Shown piece after piece: positions 1-5,363 of a stretch of DNA of 13,434 bases. The position numbers were made by a program, and so were the translations under genes. A model generated the notes under the pieces. That model worked only from the letters and a program-made list of their open reading frames with translations. It made no database searches and was not told where the DNA came from. The stretch spans positions 1 to 13,434 of the forward strand of contig JBOFIR010000144.1 of the NCBI GenBank assembly GCA_051650265.1. The letters run 5' to 3'. The stretch comes from JBOFEH01 sp051650265 (lineage in GTDB: Bacteria > Bacillota > Clostridia > Lachnospirales > Cellulosilyticaceae). Within the stretch, counting starts at the first letter, position 1. Each line of letters starts with the position of its first letter.

Positions 1-765
1 AATAGTGATCTTCTGTTACATGTACGTAATTTGTTGGTTGTAAAGGCTACAAATACAGAGGCAGGTGTGTTAGACTATAGTAAAGAGTATATTGAAAAAC
101 TCAAGGTGCAAGCAGATCAGATTGATGTGACTGTGCTCATGCGTTATATCAAAGTGCTCTCAGATTTGGATGGGGAGATGAAGACCGCATCCAACCAAAA
201 GATCTTGCTAGAACTGGCAATGATCAAACTCTGTGAACCAGCGATGGATACAGGTAAAGTCAGCTTAGAAGAGAAGATGATGGCACTTGAAGCTAAGCTT
301 GAACGCCTTGCAGCAGGTGGTGTTGCAGTGCAGCAAGTAACGCCAGCAGCAGAGGCCCAGACGGAGCGCGTGATCAAACCGACGAGGCTTCCAGAAGCTG
401 TGCCAGAGGATATCAAAGCGATTCCAGCCAAGTGGCCTGAGATTATCTCAAAGCTAGGTATCGGGGCGAAGATGTCGCTCTCAACCACAGAACCAGGTGT
501 CATAGAAGGTGATGTGCTGTATATCGTGCATGGGATCAATATGGAGCCAAGTGTTAATCGTTACATTGATGAATTACGTGAAGTCATCAATGAGGTAGCA
601 GGCAAAGAAGTCAAGGTCGTACCGATCTCGACTAAGTCCTATGGTTCTAAGACAACAGAAGTGCATGGTTCACATCCAGAAGTGAATGATGTGACACAGT
701 CTATTAGTGACACATTCAGAAATATACAATCAAAACTCAATTATGATGTTAGAAAACTTGATTAG
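1..765 (+). CDS. dnaX: DNA polymerase III subunit gamma/tau, C-terminal part (5' end outside window)
   Basis: DnaX is the clamp-loader ATPase that loads the beta clamp and couples it to the replicative polymerase. The reading frame is open from base 1, so the gene starts upstream and the AAA+ ATPase core is not in the window. What is visible is about 254 codons. It starts in the helical domain III (HVRNLLVVKATN, then a helical stretch ending in LLELAMIKLCEP), passes through an Ala/Val/Gln-rich linker, and ends in a small folded tail that begins near KWPEIISKLGIGAKMSL. The internal ATG at 31 is not a real start, because the frame continues in the family pattern before it. The stop overlaps the ribosome binding site of the next gene (AGGAGG at 764-769), as expected in an operon. 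The dnaX-ybaB-recR order is the standard Firmicutes arrangement, which supports the call. No gamma/tau frameshift signal can be judged from this fragment. Confidence 0.93.
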   Translation, partial: NSDLLLHVRNLLVVKATNTEAGVLDYSKEYIEKLKVQADQIDVTVLMRYIKVLSDLDGEMKTASNQKILLELAMIKLCEPAMDTGKVSLEEKMMALEAKLERLAAGGVAVQQVTPAAEAQTERVIKPTRLPEAVPEDIKAIPAKWPEIISKLGIGAKMSLSTTEPGVIEGDVLYIVHGINMEPSVNRYIDELREVINEVAGKEVKVVPISTKSYGSKTTEVHGSHPEVNDVTQSISDTFRNIQSKLNYDVRKLD

Positions 766-777
766 GAGGATTTAAAC

Positions 778-1116
778 ATGGCAAGACAACAATTCGGTGG
801 CGGTATGCCAAACATGCAACAACTTATGAAACAAGCACAAAAAATGCAAAAACAAATGGAAGAAACACAAGCGAAGCTTGAGGAATTAGAAGTTACAGCT
901 ACAGTGGGTGGCGGTATGGTAGAAGTTGTTGCTACAGGTAAAAAAGAAATCAAATCTATCACGATCAAAGAAGAAGCAGTCGATCCAGAAGATATCGAAA
1001 CATTAGAGGATCTTGTACTTGCAGCAGTAAACGAAGCACTTCGTATGGCTGATGAGACAGCTCAAAAAGAAATGGGTAAAGTAACAGGTGGACTTCCAAC
1101 TGGAGGCCTATTCTAG
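778..1116 (+). CDS. ybaB: YbaB/EbfC family nucleoid-associated DNA-binding protein
   Basis: This is a small dimeric DNA-binding protein of the YbaB/EbfC family, associated with the nucleoid and almost always encoded between dnaX and recR. The 112-residue product has the family layout. A Gly/Gln/Met-rich N-terminus (FGGGMPNMQQLMKQAQKMQ) leads into a long charged helix (about residues 13-38). A beta segment follows (VTATVGGGMVEVVATGKKEI, about 39-58), then a second helix with the DLVLAAVNEAL motif, and a flexible Gly-rich end (GGLPTGGLF). Length is typical for the family. An AGGAGG ribosome binding site lies 8 nt before the ATG. The TAG stop overlaps the recR GTG start by one base, so the two are probably translationally coupled. 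The exact cellular role of the family is not settled; nucleoid structuring or repair support is inferred from context. Confidence 0.95.
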   Translation: MARQQFGGGMPNMQQLMKQAQKMQKQMEETQAKLEELEVTATVGGGMVEVVATGKKEIKSITIKEEAVDPEDIETLEDLVLAAVNEALRMADETAQKEMGKVTGGLPTGGLF

Positions 1117-1718
1117 TGAGTGGCTACTACGGCAATAAGATGGTGGCTCTCATTGAAGAGCTTTCTAGATTGCCAGGGATAGGCTCTAAGTCTGCCCAAA
1201 GACTTGCGTTTCATATCATCTCCATGCCAAAGGAGAGAGTAGAGCAACTCGCACGTACAATTGTAGATGCCAAAGAGCATATTAGCTATTGTACCAAGTG
1301 TTGTACCATTACAGATGATGCACTATGCCCAATCTGTAAAGATGAGACGCGTATCCAAAGCCAAATTATGGTTGTGGAAGATTCAAGAGACATGGCAGCC
1401 TATGAACGTACAAAAGAGTTCAAAGGCTTATATCATATTCTGCATGGTGCCATCTCACCTATGATGGGTGTAGGACCAGCAGATCTTAAAATCAAAGAAC
1501 TTCTCACACGTATCCAAGAAGAAAGTATTGAAGAAGTGATCATCGCTACCAATCCTAATATTGAGGGGGAAGCAACTGCTATGTACATTAGCAAGCTGCT
1601 CAAACCATTAGGAATCAAGACAACACGTATTGCGCACGGTGTGCCAGTAGGTGGAGACCTTGAGTATGTAGATGAGATTACTTTATCAAGAGCACTTCAA
1701 GGAAGACGCGAGATCTAA
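1116..1718 (+). CDS. recR: Recombination mediator protein RecR
   Basis: RecR works with RecF/RecO to load RecA on gapped single-stranded DNA. The 200-residue protein has the full family order. A helix-hairpin-helix lies at about residues 18-35 (LPGIGSKSAQRLAFHI). It is followed by a four-cysteine zinc motif (C59, C62, C71, C74 in YCTKCCTITDDALCPIC). The Toprim domain begins at IMVVEDSRD (about 84-92) and continues through HILHGAISPMMGVGP and ATNPNIEGEATA. The C-terminus is the usual LSRALQGRREI. The start is GTG at 1116, overlapping the ybaB stop by one base, with GGAGG at 1102-1106 as ribosome binding site inside the ybaB end. Length matches the family exactly. It is the last gene of the dnaX operon: a strong terminator begins 3 nt after the stop. 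Confidence 0.97.
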   Translation: MSGYYGNKMVALIEELSRLPGIGSKSAQRLAFHIISMPKERVEQLARTIVDAKEHISYCTKCCTITDDALCPICKDETRIQSQIMVVEDSRDMAAYERTKEFKGLYHILHGAISPMMGVGPADLKIKELLTRIQEESIEEVIIATNPNIEGEATAMYISKLLKPLGIKTTRIAHGVPVGGDLEYVDEITLSRALQGRREI

Positions 1719-1720
1719 GA

Positions 1721-1746
1721 AAGGCATCCTTATAGGATGCCTTTTT
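1721..1746. terminator. Intrinsic terminator after recR, probably bidirectional
   Basis: A perfect 10-bp stem (AAGGCATCCT at 1721-1730 and AGGATGCCTT at 1734-1743) closes a 3-nt loop. The downstream T run is part of the stem end and continues to 1745. On the opposite strand the hairpin follows the stop of the convergent metallophosphoesterase gene (1748) and is trailed by CTTTCTT. It can therefore end transcription from both sides. Confidence 0.9.
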
Positions 1747-1747
1747 G

Positions 1748-2620
1748 TTATTTGGAGAACTTATTGAGAGTCACGCATACTATTTCTGGCGGATTGAATA
1801 GACGTAAGGGGAAAAGGCTATTGCCTAAGCCTCTGCTAACGAACATAGTCGTTGCATCGGTAGTATGGCGACCATTTGTATACTGAGGTAAGAAACCTTG
1901 ATCTGGAGCAAATAAGCCACCTATACCAGGGAGACGGAATTGTCCCCCATGAGCATGACCTGTAAAGACAAGGTCTACTTCACTCTTGGTATAGAGGAAA
2001 AATAATTCTGGGCGATGTGAAAGAAGAATCTGAAAGTCTACTGGAGCGTGCCAAGCTTCTAGGAGCTGACTTACCTTACTCACATCGGTACCGTCTTGAT
2101 AGCTAGATGTCAGAAAGTCTGGATCTGACAAACCAAGGAGTGTGATCTGGCTATCATCCCGTGTCAAGGTGATCTTGCAATCATCTAATAGTGTCACACC
2201 AGAGACTAAGAGAGCTGTACGAAGTTCTGTGTAGTGACCAGACCAAGCTTCATGATTGCCTGCTACATAGTAAACAGGAGCAAGCTGGGTCGCACCTTGG
2301 ATAAAGCGCATCGCTTTGTTGAGGTTGAAGCGTCTCCTGTCGATCAGATCACCTGTGATGAAGATGGCATCAGGTGATAAAGTCTGAATCTCGCCGAGAA
2401 GGCGCCCCTGAGACTTACCAAAACTTTTGTTATGGAGGTCAGAGATCTGGACAATTTTGAAATTGTTAAAAGCCTCTGGGAGTGTGTCATTGACATAGGT
2501 AGTATGTGAGACTGTGAGATGATTGTTTTGATAAGTGCAAAAAAGAGCACCAGCAGACACGAGCAGAAGTGTACTGATGATAAACTTTGGGGATTTGTAA
2601 GGAATAACTTTAAGATTCAT
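1748..2620 (-). CDS. Membrane-anchored metallophosphoesterase (calcineurin-like, YkuE/YaeI type)
   Basis: This is a calcineurin-like phosphoesterase with all motifs of the two-metal active site in order: D61 and H63 (ISDLHN), D91 and D94 (TGDLID), N122-H123-E124 (AGNHE), H202 (LLSHRPE) and H222/H224 (GHAHGG). A hydrophobic segment at about residues 12-30 after a short basic N-terminus looks like an uncleaved signal anchor. The catalytic domain would then sit outside the membrane. The 290-residue length fits the YkuE/YaeI branch, whose members act on cell-envelope or lipid phosphoesters; the substrate here cannot be read from sequence. The start is backed by AAAGGAG 7 nt upstream of the ATG. 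The gene is monocistronic, convergent with recR and divergent from the DUF1801 gene. Confidence 0.9.
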   Translation of the reverse strand: MNLKVIPYKSPKFIISTLLLVSAGALFCTYQNNHLTVSHTTYVNDTLPEAFNNFKIVQISDLHNKSFGKSQGRLLGEIQTLSPDAIFITGDLIDRRRFNLNKAMRFIQGATQLAPVYYVAGNHEAWSGHYTELRTALLVSGVTLLDDCKITLTRDDSQITLLGLSDPDFLTSSYQDGTDVSKVSQLLEAWHAPVDFQILLSHRPELFFLYTKSEVDLVFTGHAHGGQFRLPGIGGLFAPDQGFLPQYTNGRHTTDATTMFVSRGLGNSLFPLRLFNPPEIVCVTLNKFSK

Positions 2621-2687
2621 AACGAGGCTCCTTTTGGAAGGTATAATTATTTATTTGAATTTATTATACTATCATACAAACTGTGCG

Positions 2688-2716
2688 TCGATATTTTGAG
2701 AAATTATCGGTATAAT
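2688..2716 (+). promoter_or_regulatory. Probable sigma-A promoter for the DUF1801 gene
   Basis: A perfect -10 TATAAT (2711-2716) lies 17 nt after a 4/6 -35 match, TCGATA (2688-2693). Predicted initiation near 2723 gives a leader of about 36 nt before the ATG at 2759. The rest of the AT-rich interval 2621-2687 presumably holds the divergent phosphoesterase promoter, but I could not choose one convincing hexamer pair for it. Confidence 0.6.
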
Positions 2717-2758
2717 AGAATGGAGATAGTATAAACACTAGAGTATAAGGAGTACACT

Positions 2759-3136
2759 ATGAACTCGAAACATGAAGCTGTAGATACTTATGTAGAAGGG
2801 CTAGAGAGAGAAGCAAAGGTATGGACTACATACTTTGTTACATATATGAGAGCCAATCATCCAGAACTTGAAGAAGTGATTTCATTCAAAATGCCTACCT
2901 ATAAATTAGGGTCAGGCAAAGAAAGAAATTATATTGCATTTGGATATGGAAAAAGTCACTTTTCATTACACTCTATGGATTTTGAATATATGGCAATGAT
3001 CAAAGAAAAGCTTAGTAAGCCAGGTAAAGGTAAGGGCTGTGTGAATATTCCTTTTGTCCAAGGAGAGGAAAAGAAGATTGTTTTGCAGGCCATAGAGGAG
3101 ATCATAGAAAGAAAAATAAGTAGAGAACTGAAGTAG
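2759..3136 (+). CDS. DUF1801 / YdhG-like (iron chaperone fold) protein
   Basis: This small soluble protein of 125 residues belongs to the DUF1801/YdhG group. The family hallmark is the central IxFKMPTYKL segment (about residues 41-50), followed by a beta-rich part (NYIAFGYGKSHFSLHS) and a C-terminal lysine-rich region (KEKLSKPGKGKGCVNIPF) ending in a helix (LQAIEEIIERKISREL). Relatives are structurally similar to frataxin-like iron chaperones, but biochemical roles are poorly defined, so I do not assign a function. The start is supported by AAGGAG at 2747-2752, 6 nt before the ATG, and by the promoter at 2688-2716. No transmembrane segment or signal peptide is visible. An 85-bp gap separates it from the next gene, so the two may or may not be co-transcribed. 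Confidence 0.82.
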   Translation: MNSKHEAVDTYVEGLEREAKVWTTYFVTYMRANHPELEEVISFKMPTYKLGSGKERNYIAFGYGKSHFSLHSMDFEYMAMIKEKLSKPGKGKGCVNIPFVQGEEKKIVLQAIEEIIERKISRELK

Positions 3137-3183
3137 TATAAACAAGTTGAAGCTGTTTATAAAGGTAGCCAGCTTGTATATAC
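3136..3183 (+). promoter_or_regulatory. Inverted repeat overlapping a weak promoter upstream of the MNT-HEPN gene
   Basis: GTATAAACAAG (3136-3146) and CTTGTATATAC (3173-3183) form an 11-bp inverted repeat with one mismatch. Inside it lies a second perfect pair, AAGCTG (3150-3155) and CAGCTT (3170-3175). The repeat overlaps a possible promoter: TTTATA (3156-3161), 17 nt, TATACT (3179-3184). No T run follows, so it is not a simple terminator. It may be an operator or an RNA hairpin in the leader of the MNT-HEPN gene. Promoter strength is low by eye. Confidence 0.4.
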
Positions 3184-3221
3184 TATAGATAGGAATTATT
3201 GAAGCACAAGGGGGTAAGAAA

Positions 3222-4025
3222 ATGGAAAAAATCATGTTAAAAGACAGTGTGTTGGATAAAGAAAAAATACAAGATGCAATAGCCCTAGGCGTTTTTGGGA
3301 GTTACCATGAGGACTGCTTTAACAAAGATAGAAGTGATATTGATATAATGATTTTACTCAAAAAAGATTTAGATTGGGAACAAGAAATTGAGATAGAAGA
3401 CTATTTGGAGTCTTGCTTGCCAGATTACTTTCAGCATACAAATATGCATTATACATTTATTAATGATTTTTCTTATCCTTTTGGCGAGCTTTTGCTCGTG
3501 AGTGAAGATAAGATAATTATTGATGAAGAGCGTTATTTGGAGTATGTATTGGGTTACTCTGCCTTCAAAAGGGACAGAGGGGATCTAGAGAAGTTGCAGG
3601 AAAAGTTTTCAGAGAGTAAAGTTTTTTTGGTGAAAATTCGAGAGTGTATGAAGAGAAATCCACTAGGAGAAGATGAAATTATAGATGAGGCGATGATTTC
3701 ATATTTCAATTCTTTTTGTGAGTTTATCATTGATATGTGTGAGACTTATCTCGTGACAACGGATAATTATATTCCTAATAAATCGGGTCCTGAACTGATT
3801 CAATTGGCAAGTGAGTTTGAATTCATTTCTATGCCGGATTCTAAAAAGCTTCAAAATATCGTCAAATTAAGGAATAGGTATACACATGACTATTACCAAA
3901 GAAGATTAGCAAGAGAACGCATTCTTAAATTATGTAGAAATGATTTAAAGACGTTAGATTTATTTTTAGAGGTTTCTACAGAGAAGATCACTTTGGTTTT
4001 GAAAGAACATATGGAAGAAAAATAA
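3222..4025 (+). CDS. MNT nucleotidyltransferase - HEPN (HepT-like) fusion protein
   Basis: One 267-residue protein joins the two halves of an MntA/HepT-type toxin-antitoxin pair. The N-terminal part (about 1-115) is a minimal nucleotidyltransferase: ALGVFGS (G26-S27) followed 11 residues later by D39-I-D41 in SDIDIMILL, close to the family GSx10DxD motif. It ends with ELLLVSEDKIIIDEERYLEYV, which resembles the end of MNT domains. A clear third catalytic Asp is not obvious; my alignment puts H76 there. The C-terminal part (about 130-255) is helical and carries R217-x4-H222-x-Y224 (RNRYTHDY). This is the HEPN RNase signature RX4HXY, whose Tyr is the residue AMPylated by MntA in studied systems. 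By family knowledge the HEPN half could cleave RNA and the MNT half could silence it. AAGGGGG (3208-3214) supports the start. The coding sequence looks more AT-rich than its neighbours. An aminoglycoside-modifying-type enzyme with a HEPN-like tail is the main alternative. Confidence 0.8.
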   Translation: MEKIMLKDSVLDKEKIQDAIALGVFGSYHEDCFNKDRSDIDIMILLKKDLDWEQEIEIEDYLESCLPDYFQHTNMHYTFINDFSYPFGELLLVSEDKIIIDEERYLEYVLGYSAFKRDRGDLEKLQEKFSESKVFLVKIRECMKRNPLGEDEIIDEAMISYFNSFCEFIIDMCETYLVTTDNYIPNKSGPELIQLASEFEFISMPDSKKLQNIVKLRNRYTHDYYQRRLARERILKLCRNDLKTLDLFLEVSTEKITLVLKEHMEEK

Positions 4026-4056
4026 AATCAGACGCGTAGGAAGGAAGAAAATAAAA

Positions 4057-4734
4057 ATGAAACCATGGCAAACAGGTGCAGTCGGTAAGAAGTTCATTGC
4101 TTCATATAGTGGCGGAAAAGATAGTACATTAGCTTTACATAAGGCAATGGCATCAGGTGATGCAGTAGGTATGATCGTGATGATGGAGGCAGAGGGGCAA
4201 AGATCAAGAGCACATGGTATGTCACCAGAGCTTCTAGAAGCACAAGCAGAGGCGATAGGCATTCCTTTGTACAAAGGAGCAGCCACATGGGAATCTTATG
4301 AACCTGTACTAAAGGGGCTTCTAGGAGAGGCAAAGACAGCAGGTGCAGAAGTTTTTGTAACAGGGGATATTGATGTGCCAGAGCATGAATGTTGGCATGA
4401 GCGTGTCACTAGTGAAGTAGGCCTAGGACTAGGTATGCCTCTGTGGCAAAGAGATCGTAGAGAAGTGGTGAGAGAGTTCATTGATCTAGGATTTATCACC
4501 AAGATCGTAACAGTTAACTTACAAAAAGGCATGACGAGAGAAGATCTTGGCAAGGTGCTAACCCATGGCTATGTGGCAGAGTTAGAAGCTAGAGGGATCG
4601 ATCCTTGTGGTGAGTCGGGCGAGTTCCATACCACAGTCATTGATGGCCCATTATTTAAACATCCAATCGCTGTCAAAGATGGCGAGATCGTAGAAGATGG
4701 TCACTATATGTATTTAAATTTAGAAATCGAGTAG
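4057..4734 (+). CDS. Dph6-type ATP pyrophosphatase (diphthine--ammonia ligase family)
   Basis: This is a PP-loop ATPase of the Diphthami_syn_2 family. The nucleotide-binding loop is S18-G-G-K-D-S23 (ASYSGGKDSTLALHKA). A central part contains VFVTGDIDVPEHECWHE, and the family's C-terminal block GESGEFHTTVIDGPLF starts near residue 185. The 225-residue length is typical. In archaea and eukaryotes this enzyme amidates diphthine on elongation factor 2. Bacteria lack diphthamide, so the real substrate here is unknown; an ATP-dependent amidation or adenylation is the safe statement. A purine-rich ribosome binding region (AGGAAGGAAG, 4038-4047) precedes the ATG. It lies 31 bp after the MNT-HEPN stop with no terminator between, so the two are probably co-transcribed, though a functional link is unproven. 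Confidence 0.85.
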   Translation: MKPWQTGAVGKKFIASYSGGKDSTLALHKAMASGDAVGMIVMMEAEGQRSRAHGMSPELLEAQAEAIGIPLYKGAATWESYEPVLKGLLGEAKTAGAEVFVTGDIDVPEHECWHERVTSEVGLGLGMPLWQRDRREVVREFIDLGFITKIVTVNLQKGMTREDLGKVLTHGYVAELEARGIDPCGESGEFHTTVIDGPLFKHPIAVKDGEIVEDGHYMYLNLEIE

Positions 4735-5143
4735 GGAATAGGAAATCTAAGAGCATTTACAAGATGTAGAGCAATGACACACATCCTAGGCAAGTGTCAG
4801 AACGCTATGAAGCGGAAGGATGTCCCCCTAGCATCAATACGCTTCAATCAACACTTCTAAGGATCAATAATGGTAGCGACTTAGAAGTGAGCAGTACCCA
4901 ATAAACAAATCAAACACTGAAGGTACAGTAATAGGCCATAGGTAAGGAGGCTTCTAGAATAGGTGATCAGTAGTAAGTGTGCATAGGCATAACTTGTACT
5001 GGATCTTCTAGGATGAGAAACCGCTTATAACGGGTAAAAACTGTAGATTAGGGGGCGAGATGTTTGAAGATAAAGCTACCATAAGTAAGCCTGCTTTGTA
5101 CACACTTTTTAGGGGGAAGTGGGTATAAAAGTAGGCTTTTTTT
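4735..5143 (+). ncRNA. Candidate structured noncoding RNA (family not recognised)
   Basis: No convincing protein gene fits here, yet the stretch is dense in helices. H1: TGACAC 4775-4780 / GTGTCA 4794-4799. H2: TGAAGCG 4808-4814 / CGCTTCA 4840-4846. H3: perfect 10 bp, CACTTCTAAG 4852-4861 / CTTAGAAGTG 4880-4889. H4: GTACC 4894-4898 / GGTAC 4922-4926. H5: an interrupted long hairpin, 4954-5011, about 23 bp with loop ATAG at 4983-4986. H6: CCG 5021-5023 / CGG 5031-5033. It ends in a large terminator with seven Ts. Loops of H1-H4 have 7-8 nt complements downstream (see findings). I found no hallmark of RNase P RNA, tmRNA, SRP RNA, 6S RNA, T-box or common riboswitches. The 5' end is uncertain; no promoter is obvious, so it may be processed from the Dph6 transcript. 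Strand is chosen from the T tract. Confidence 0.6.
5087..5143 (+). terminator. Large intrinsic terminator at the end of the candidate RNA
   Basis: AAGCCTGCTTT (5087-5097) pairs with AAAGTAGGCTT (5128-5138) through 11 bp with one G-U. Above it TAC/GTA and CACTT (5103-5107)/AAGTG (5117-5121) continue the stem. The loop is TTTAGGGGG (5108-5116), and seven Ts follow at 5137-5143. It separates the candidate RNA from the dnaN promoter about 100 bp downstream. The stretch 5144-5245 shows nothing further except a copy of AAAAAGACAAAGCA (5171-5184). Confidence 0.85.
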
Positions 5144-5245
5144 AGAGAGGGTCCTGAAAGAGAGAACCAGAAAAAGACAAAGCATAAAACTTATTGAAAG
5201 GTGATGATTTGCCTTTTGAAATGGCTACACTAAGATACTAGAATG

Positions 5246-5274
5246 TTGAAATAAGTAGAAAATTATTATAAAAT
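5246..5274 (+). promoter_or_regulatory. Sigma-A promoter of dnaN
   Basis: TTGAAA (5246-5251), a 17-nt spacer and TAAAAT (5269-5274) make a near-consensus promoter in a very AT-rich stretch. Initiation near 5281 leaves a leader of about 80 nt before the ATG at 5364. Confidence 0.7.
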
Positions 5275-5363
5275 AGTATAATAATTAATAAAATAAATTA
5301 ATGAAGGTATTTATGATAATAGCATGGTATGTAAATTACCAGCTACGAAGGGAGATTTTCCTT

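Noticed and set aside
2519..2734. 71-codon plus-strand frame overlapping the start of the phosphoesterase gene
   Set aside because: It is antisense to a well-supported gene, resembles no family I know and has no good ribosome binding site.
4774..4860. 28-codon open frame starting ATGACACAC inside the candidate RNA
   Set aside because: No ribosome binding site, and it runs across helices H1 and H2. The length is expected by chance.
5060..5128. 22-codon frame (starts MFEDKATISK) just before and inside the terminator
   Set aside because: GGGGG lies only 4 nt before the ATG, a poor fit, and the frame ends inside the terminator stem. A small peptide cannot be excluded but is not supported.
4735..5143. 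RNase P RNA, tmRNA, SRP RNA or T-box leader
   Set aside because: I found no GAGGAAAGTCC-like core, no tag frame with tRNA-like ends, no SRP apical motif and no T-box AGGGTGG element.
5301..5363. Upstream ATG of dnaN adding 21 residues
   Set aside because: No ribosome binding site precedes it and the extra residues do not resemble the start of clamps; the ATG at 5364 has AAGGGAG in place.
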